From an uncultured bacterium (GTDB lineage: Bacteria; Actinomycetota; Coriobacteriia; Coriobacteriales; Coriobacteriaceae), in contig CAJMPE010000044.1 of assembly GCA_905215275.1 (NCBI GenBank), positions 1 through 12,352 of the forward strand: DNA of 12,352 nucleotides, given 5' to 3'. Below the pieces are notes generated by a model. It searched no databases, had not been told where the DNA came from, and was given only the letters and a program-made list of their open reading frames with translations. This document shows, piece after piece, positions 7,105 through 12,352 of the stretch; positions within the stretch are counted from its first letter, which is position 1, and every line of letters begins with the position of its first letter. The position numbers were made by a program, and so were the translations under genes.

Positions 7105-7140
7105 AAAAACGGGGCAGACTCCAGTGCGGAGTCTGCCCCG
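7105..7140 (-). terminator. Rho-independent terminator of the pilin operon
   Basis: CGGGGCAGACTCC (7110-7122) pairs perfectly with GGAGTCTGCCCCG (7128-7140) over a 5-nt loop. On the minus strand the 13-bp stem is followed by six Ts (plus AAAAAA, 7104-7109). It lies 100 nt downstream of the last pilin stop codon. On the plus strand it is followed by AAAAG and would be a poor terminator. The stretch 7141-7240 holds no gene. Confidence 0.92.
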
Positions 7141-7240
7141 AAAAGAGAATGGCAAAGCAAGAACGTGGATGGACGAGAAAAGTGTCCGCAAGTCTCATGG
7201 CCATCACATCCCACCTGCCAAAGGGATGGGTGAGTGAGCG

Positions 7241-8877
7241 TTACTCCTGCTCGGACTCCTCAGCCTGCTTACGGCTGCGGATGAGGTGCGCCACGCCGAT
7301 GCACAGCACCGCGCCGCCAGCGATCCAGGTGAAGGTCACGCCGTTGAGACCGGTGAGCGGGAGGCCGGAGCCCTTCTTGTTCGCAATAGTAATGGACATG
7401 ACCGAACCATTTGCAGTACCAGGAGTGACCTCTTCTTCTTTTTCGCTGACGGTCAGCTCCGTCAATTTACCGCTCTCATTGTAAGTCGGCTTCACGATAA
7501 TCTGGAAGGGGGCGATGGTGTTGTAGCTCGAAGGAGTGGTCGTTTCGGCAATCTCGTACGTACCCTCAACGAGACCGGGGATACGGACCTTGCCATCTGC
7601 GCTATCGGTCATAAACTCAGAAGCCTCTTCTTCAGTCCTGACAAGGGTTCCGTCATTTTTCAACCATTTGCCAGCAGATTCAGAATCTCCGTTATTAACG
7701 ACCTTGACCTTAAAGCCAGCGACAAGTTTTTTATCCTGATTGCCTGCCTCAACCTTGGTAATATCAAGGCCAAAAACGTAGTCGGTGACTTCCTTTGGCG
7801 TAGAGGTGCCAGTGGTACTAGTCATGGGATTGTTGGAGTAGACAAGCTTGACCTCGTTGGTGTTACCGGTGGCCGTGTATTCAGCATCGCTAGTAAGCTC
7901 GGCCTTGTAGGTCACAACGACCTTGGAAGTCTTGGTCAAGGTCACGTTCGAAGCCTTTGCAGCGGCCTTGAGGTCTTCAAAGGAAATCGTCAGGTCATGG
8001 CCTGTAACATTTTTGGACTCATCAGTAGTATCCTTAACCTGCACACTGTAGTCTGCAGGCTGGACAGGCTTGTCGTCAATAGTCACAGCAACGGAATCTT
8101 TGTCGGCTTTCAGTCCAACGGAAAGGTGATCCTGGAACACATATTTGTACGTGGCGAAGGTGTCGATGTTATCGGCAACTGTGCCGATCAGCTTGTACTC
8201 GATTTTCTCACCAATCTGCGAGTCGCTCACCTTTCCCCATTCCGTGCCCTCGAACACCTGCTTATCGACAGTGGGAATACTGGTCTTCTCGGTAATTGAA
8301 ACCGCTTCATCTCCGACAACAGCGAAGATAGGGGCGGTGGCGGTTTCGGTGCCTGCGACAGTCTGGGTATCAGTCACAAAGAGCCAATAGCCGTGTGAAA
8401 GGTTGTTGGCAACACCATTCGAAGTGGCCGCGAGATCACTTGAATCATTCAGATCGGTCACCTTAGCCACAGCAGCCGCAATCTTATATGCAGCAGAGTC
8501 AGATGCTACGCTAGTCGTTTTACCGGTGTGCATCACGTTCTTGCTAATCCAATCTGCAGCATCCTGGGCGGTTGCGATATTGGTGACCTTATCGAATTCC
8601 CCAATCGCTTCCTTAACAGCAGCTTCAACCTTGTCGTTGGCCCATGCGATATTGCTCACAAGCGTCTGGCCGTTCTCATCCTTTGCCACATCAGCGTCAA
8701 AAATCTTGTAACCCTTGAATTCGGTATCGTTCCCCGACGCTTTTCGATGGTCACCGAGCCGTTCGCGTCCCCCTCAGCAAACGCCATCGTGACCGGGGCC
8801 ATAACTCCGCCGAAGCTCAGCGCTGCCGTGAGGCCGGCGGTTACTGCCAGGCGTGCGATGTTCTTGCTCATGCTCAT
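7241..8877 (-). pseudogene. Isopeptide-forming major-pilin-like protein (LPLTG), broken by a 1-nt frameshift after the signal peptide
   Basis: If the frame is restored this is a 545-residue sortase-anchored pilin subunit. Start ATG 8877 has GGAGG 8 nt upstream. Signal peptide: MSMSKNIARLAV to about APVTMAFA. The frame runs through GSVTIEK (codon AAG, plus 8740-8742) and then goes out of phase; the rest continues one base back (ASGNDTEF, GYKIFDADV) to the stop at 7241. Domains: an N-terminal pilin domain; a D2-type isopeptide domain starting IPTVDKQV and closing GNTNEVKLVYSNNP; a Cna-B domain (LDITKVE to EGTYEIAETTTP, the E-box); then sorting signal LPLTG (7349-7363), hydrophobic helix and basic tail. 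It would be secreted, linked by sortase and polymerised or attached to the wall. It is a paralog of the next gene upstream. Base composition is much lower in GC (40% and 52% in two 60-base samples) than that neighbour. The long intact downstream frame implies a recent mutation, a sequencing error or recoding. Confidence 0.88.
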
Positions 8878-8960
8878 CTTCTTTTCCTCCGTTTTCCGGT
8901 TGGTTCTCATTCGATCGATCATCATCTGTCTGTGCCTTAGCATCTGCTTCGTTATGTCTC

Positions 8961-8979
8961 GCCCCGTTCTCTGTGGGGC
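8961..8979 (-). other. Hairpin between the two pilin genes
   Basis: GCCCC (8961-8965) and GGGGC (8975-8979) enclose 9 nt. It starts just 3' of the upstream pilin stop codon (8986) on the minus strand, and no T run follows. It could attenuate transcription or stabilise a processed 3' end, letting the two pilins be made in different amounts. The rest of the 108-nt gap shows no promoter I trust. Confidence 0.4.
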
Positions 8980-8985
8980 TGCCAG

Positions 8986-10656
8986 CTACTCTTTATGGCT
9001 GCCACTTCCCCGCTTGACCAGGAGCGCGACCACGATGAGCGCGGCTCCGGCGACCGCTGCGGCGGCCGCGGCGTACATTGCCATATCGCCAGTCGAGGGC
9101 ATAAAGCCTCCGGTGGTAATGCTAGGGGGTGTGCCGGTGGGCGTGTTAATGAGCGACGCCTCCAGGCTGCCCGTCGACCCGTCCGCGCTGTCGGCGCGCA
9201 GGGGCGACTCGGCCGTGATGGTGAGCTTGGGCTTGGCGGCGGCCACCTGGTCGACGTCCAGACCCTCGGCCTTGACCGTCACGGAGCGTGTGCCCTCAAA
9301 GGCGGTGTAGCCCTTGGGCGCCTTGAGCTCGCGGACCTCCAGCTTGCCCGAGTCCACGCCCGAGACGGCCACGCGACCGTCCTCGCCCGTGGTGACGGTG
9401 GCCTTACCCTCTGCATCCCACGTGCCGTCAGCCGCTAGCGTGCGGCCGCGGTCGTCGGCGATGTTCAGGACCGCCCCGGGCAGCGGCTTGTCGCCGTCGC
9501 TACCGCGCTTGGTGAGCGCGAGATCCCAGGTGTAGGCGCACGCATCGTCGCTCGGCGTGCGGGTGAAGCCGGCGTCGCCGGACTGGTCGGCAAAGGGAGA
9601 GCGCGGGTAGCGCAAGTAGACCTCGTTGGGGTTGCCCTTCGCGATGCCGTGGTTGCACGCGCTGTTGAGCGGTGCGTTGTACACGGCGACCACGCGGGCG
9701 CCTGCGGTAAAGGCGTCGGCCCCGCCGAGCGCGGCGATCAGGTCGCCGGTGCGCACGGTGAAGGTCTTGCCGTCGGTCGCTACCTTGGTGGCGCACTCGG
9801 CCGTGATATCGGTCCAGCCCTTCGCGGGGTCGGTGCCGACGCGGCCGTCCTTGTCGGCCGAAACGGTGTCGAAGCCGCCGTCCGTGCCCGCCGCCACGTA
9901 CACGCGCATGCTCGCGGCGACCTTGGAGGGGTCGAGCCCCGCGCTCATGGTGTCGACGAACTGCACCGTATAGGTGTCGTAGGCCGTGAGGCCCGCCGGG
10001 ACCGTGGCCGAGAGGCGCCAGTACAGGTCGTCGGCGACCGTGGCGTCGGCGGCCTTCTGCCAGGCGGCGGTGCTGTCCTCCAGCACGTGCTTTTGGACCT
10101 TGGGCGTCGCCGCCTTGGACTTGACGGTGACGGCGCTGCCGCCGACCAGGGCCATGATCGGCGCGGTGCCGGCCTCGCCCTGGGCGACGGCGTCGTCGTC
10201 GGCGACGATGAGCCAGTAGCCACAGGACAGCTTGGCCGCCGTGCCCGCGTTAAGGGCCACGGGCACGGCGTCAGAGCTCTGGAGGGAACGAGCGAGCTGT
10301 GCGCTCAGCGCGCTCGTAAGGTGGGAATCGGTGTTGAGCCACTCGGCAGCTTCCTGTGCGGTGGCCTGGGAATTGGGCATGCCGGCGCTGTGCAGCACAG
10401 GCAGCGCGGCGTCGCGCACGGCGTCGCTTGCCCAGGCGAGGTCGGTGGCGATCTTGGCGTCGCTGTCGCCGTCGACGACGTTGGCGCTAAAGATCTGGTA
10501 GGCGTCGTAGCTGCGCGCCACGGTGCCTCTCACCGTGATGGAACCGGTCGAGGTCGGCGCGGCCTGCGCGGATGCGGGGAACACAACCGCGCAGGTGCCG
10601 ATCAGGAGGGCAAGCAGCGCAAACAAGATCGGGAAGGAGCAAACTCTCTTATTCAC
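8986..10656 (-). CDS. Sortase-anchored pilin subunit with Cna-B domain and MPSTG sorting signal
   Basis: A 556-residue secreted surface protein. GTG 10656 is the chosen start: it gives a clean signal peptide (MNKRVCSFPILF, hydrophobic core, cleavage near ASAQA/AP at 32-33) with a G-rich ribosome site 8 nt upstream, and overlaps the preceding gene's stop by 8 nt, so the two are probably translationally coupled. The layout copies the following gene: N-terminal pilin domain with the shared pattern CGYWLIV (GYWLFV in the paralog), a D2-like isopeptide domain from TPKVQKHV to KGNPNEVYLRY, a Cna-B domain (DLALTKRG to KLEVRELKAPKGY), then FMPSTG, Ala-rich helix and basic tail. The sorting signal is MPSTG (residues 519-523) rather than LPXTG. 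Several Cys residues (LSCGYW, SACNHG, DACAYTW) are absent from the paralog and might form disulfides. GC is high, 73% in one 60-base sample. Role as minor, basal or major pilin is not decidable here. Confidence 0.9.
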   Translation of the reverse strand: MNKRVCSFPILFALLALLIGTCAVVFPASAQAAPTSTGSITVRGTVARSYDAYQIFSANVVDGDSDAKIATDLAWASDAVRDAALPVLHSAGMPNSQATAQEAAEWLNTDSHLTSALSAQLARSLQSSDAVPVALNAGTAAKLSCGYWLIVADDDAVAQGEAGTAPIMALVGGSAVTVKSKAATPKVQKHVLEDSTAAWQKAADATVADDLYWRLSATVPAGLTAYDTYTVQFVDTMSAGLDPSKVAASMRVYVAAGTDGGFDTVSADKDGRVGTDPAKGWTDITAECATKVATDGKTFTVRTGDLIAALGGADAFTAGARVVAVYNAPLNSACNHGIAKGNPNEVYLRYPRSPFADQSGDAGFTRTPSDDACAYTWDLALTKRGSDGDKPLPGAVLNIADDRGRTLAADGTWDAEGKATVTTGEDGRVAVSGVDSGKLEVRELKAPKGYTAFEGTRSVTVKAEGLDVDQVAAAKPKLTITAESPLRADSADGSTGSLEASLINTPTGTPPSITTGGFMPSTGDMAMYAAAAAAVAGAALIVVALLVKRGSGSHKE

Positions 10657-12352
10657 GACGCTCGCCCCCCTTCGCATTCGCCTTGCGACGAATGTGCATC
10701 CAGGCCGCAGCAGCGCAAAGCACCGCCGCGCCGGCAAGGTACGTCAGAGTGACGCCCGACATACCAGAAAGGGGCAAAGAGGTGGAGTAGGTGTTGGTGA
10801 AGGTGGAGGCGGGAATGGCGTCGGGCGCGGCGGCGGAGGGTTCAACCACGACGCCCTGCCCGTTCTCGCCAAGGGTGTTGCCCATGTCGTCCTTCATCTG
10901 CGTAACGGTGGTAGAGGTGGTAAGACCGGTGTACTTGCCAGTGGTCTCATTCATGACGGCCTTCACCGTGACGGCAACCTGGTACTCGGCCTTGGAGTAG
11001 CGGAGCTTATCGATGGCACCGGTGGTAGGCGCGACCTCCTTCACCGTGTAGGTGTAGGTCCTGGCGTAGTCACCCGCCGTACCGGGGATATCGGACAGGT
11101 GCGACTTGTTGAACGTCATGGCGCCAAAGGTCGCCGTGATGTTGTTGGGCTTGGCGGCGTCGGTCTCCCCTGCTGCGGGTGCAATGGAGAGGTCTGCCGG
11201 GTTAGGAATGGGCACGTTGGTTGCGTAATCCCCCGTAGCCTCGATGTTGAAGTCGAACGCAACGTATTTCCCGCTGGAATCCTTCGGCCAGTCCGTATTA
11301 CGGACGGACTTAGTCACCGGGATTTCCACGGACGTGGTGGTGAGAGAATCGGAGATGTACGTAGTGCCCTCAACAATGCTCGGTTTCTTTCCCTCGGTCC
11401 ACGCAATGGAACCGTCCGCCTTGGACACCGTGAACTCGTAGGTTGTCTGGTTCAGCTCGTAGCCAAACGGCGCCTGGGTCTCCGTGAGCGTGTACGTGCC
11501 CGGCAGCAGACCCTCGAGCTTGAACTTGCCATCGGCGGGATCAGAATCTGCCCACTTGTTGCTGACAGCTTCCGCATTCGTATCGTTATCAATCACAGTC
11601 AGGGATGCAGCGTCCGGAATTTCGGCACCATCGGCATCCTTTACCTTGGTAAGCGCCCACTCGGAACCAGCCAAAGGAGTGTGTCCCGTGTCGCTCTCCT
11701 CAACCTTGGTCCAAGACACCGTACCGGTGATCTTGGTGTTGGAGATGGCGCCCGTGGTGTTGGAATCATCGAATGAAACGAGCTCATTTCCGTTCACCGT
11801 GTCCACATGACCCTGAACATAGTTCACCTGCTCGCCGGTGTTGTTCATGGTTGCGTAGTAGATGGTGTCCGACTTCTGATAACCAGCCGGCGCCTTGACC
11901 TCGCGAATGTAGTACGTGAAGTAGTCTTTATCGTTGGGATCGCCAATTTTGGCCTTCTGATTCAAATAGTTGAACTGAAGCTCGCCATCATCCGAAGAGT
12001 AATCATTGGCACCGCCATCCGTTACCGTAACGATGGGATACGTTTCATTCTTGGCATCATCGACAGTGCCGTATATCGTCCACGAGGAACCAGAAAGCGG
12101 CGTCATGCCGTCCGCAGCGTCGACCTTGCTCCACGCAATGGCAGAGCCGTCCGGTGTATACGACCCAGACCACGGGAAGTTGTGACGCTCCTGATCCATA
12201 TCGATGACGGAAGCCGAGTTACCCTCGAGATTTGTGAAGTTGTACGCGATCTTAGGGTTGTTCATCATGAAATCTTCGCCCACGTACACACGACCGTTGG
12301 TGGTCACATGGTCGTCGAAGCTTCCGTTGGGAACGAGAATCGATCCGAGCAT
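10649..12352 (-). CDS. Large sortase-anchored adhesin / pilus tip protein with Cna-B domains, 5' end beyond the window
   Basis: The last 567 residues are visible; the first Met seen lies at the edge and is probably internal. Visible residues 1-65 (GSILVPNGSF to QERHNFPW) resemble the end of a choice-of-anchor A domain. Two Cna-B/SpaA-type domains follow: about 68-170, with AIAWSKVDA (Lys76) and YYIREVKAPAGY (Glu151); and about 208-320, with VSWTKVEE (Lys216) and YTLTETQAPFGY (Glu291). These Lys and E-box Glu residues are the usual partners of internal isopeptide bonds. Then comes an FctA/Spy0128-like pilin domain at about 340-520, with IPVTKSV (Lys348) and YTVKEVAP (Glu439). The sorting signal is LPLSG (526-530), followed by a hydrophobic helix and RRKANAKGGERRE. 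Being first of three, largest and multi-domain, it is the likely tip or adhesive subunit. The stop overlaps the next gene's start by 8 nt. Ligand unknown. Confidence 0.9.
   Translation of the reverse strand: MLGSILVPNGSFDDHVTTNGRVYVGEDFMMNNPKIAYNFTNLEGNSASVIDMDQERHNFPWSGSYTPDGSAIAWSKVDAADGMTPLSGSSWTIYGTVDDAKNETYPIVTVTDGGANDYSSDDGELQFNYLNQKAKIGDPNDKDYFTYYIREVKAPAGYQKSDTIYYATMNNTGEQVNYVQGHVDTVNGNELVSFDDSNTTGAISNTKITGTVSWTKVEESDTGHTPLAGSEWALTKVKDADGAEIPDAASLTVIDNDTNAEAVSNKWADSDPADGKFKLEGLLPGTYTLTETQAPFGYELNQTTYEFTVSKADGSIAWTEGKKPSIVEGTTYISDSLTTTSVEIPVTKSVRNTDWPKDSSGKYVAFDFNIEATGDYATNVPIPNPADLSIAPAAGETDAAKPNNITATFGAMTFNKSHLSDIPGTAGDYARTYTYTVKEVAPTTGAIDKLRYSKAEYQVAVTVKAVMNETTGKYTGLTTSTTVTQMKDDMGNTLGENGQGVVVEPSAAAPDAIPASTFTNTYSTSLPLSGMSGVTLTYLAGAAVLCAAAAWMHIRRKANAKGGERRE

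Noticed and set aside
6792..7237. Plus-strand open frames opposite the small membrane peptide and its upstream region
   Set aside because: No ribosome site and mixed composition. They cross the peptide gene antisense and then the pilin operon terminator.
7286..8299. Plus-strand open frame of 337 codons opposite the LPLTG pilin
   Set aside because: The minus frame has sorting signal, Cna-B E-box and D2 motifs; the plus frame has none.
9649..11776. Two long overlapping plus-strand open frames opposite the MPSTG pilin and the adhesin
   Set aside because: Gly/Arg/His-rich shadows of GC-rich antisense coding, with no ribosome site or recognisable domain.
1..12352. CRISPR array, tRNA/rRNA genes, insertion sequence or integrase
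   Set aside because: No regularly spaced repeats, cloverleaf, rRNA-like stretch, transposase frame or flanking inverted repeats were seen on either strand.

Overview
The window looks like chromosomal DNA of a high-GC Gram-positive gut actinobacterium of the Coriobacteriia, most likely Collinsella or a close relative. This rests on the strong G/C preference at third codon positions, the actinobacterial phosphatase / SEDS / penicillin-binding protein / PASTA-kinase gene order, and sortase-type pilins with Cna-B domains. The genus assignment is inference.

Left part (1-6617, + strand): a cell-wall growth and signalling cluster. It encodes a membrane-anchored PP2C Ser/Thr phosphatase (PstP-like), a single polypeptide joining a SEDS glycosyltransferase (FtsW/RodA family) to a class B penicillin-binding protein, and a PASTA-domain Ser/Thr kinase (PknB-like). 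The kinase probably senses muropeptides or lipid II and phosphorylates cell-wall proteins, the phosphatase reverses this, and the fusion builds and crosslinks peptidoglycan. The first ~144 bases do not fit: on the - strand they encode an internal piece of the glutamate synthase large subunit (GltB), broken at a 7-bp palindrome where the phosphatase frame begins. This looks like an assembly chimera or a rearrangement.

Middle part (6532-7240): about 700 bases between convergent operons. It holds a terminator after pknB, then a compact candidate small RNA (promoter, nested stem-loop, strong terminator; about 95 nt). Converging on it is a 49-codon - strand gene for a one-helix membrane peptide with a basic tail and an excellent Shine-Dalgarno. 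The two share one bidirectional terminator, and the RNA's apical loop has 8 nt complementary to codons 4-6 of the peptide gene. This is the layout of a type I toxin-antitoxin pair and is the best candidate here for an undescribed system; it is a hypothesis. Upstream of the peptide gene lie a palindrome and a direct repeat, then the pilin operon terminator.

Right part (7241-12352, - strand): three genes for sortase-anchored surface proteins, transcribed right to left. First is a large adhesin, probably the pilus tip, whose 5' end lies outside the window (choice-of-anchor A-like end, two Cna-B domains, an FctA-like domain, LPLSG). Next is a GC-rich pilin (MPSTG), then an AT-richer paralogous pilin (LPLTG) with a one-base frameshift just after its signal peptide. 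No sortase gene is visible, so the sortase must lie upstream of the window or elsewhere in the genome.
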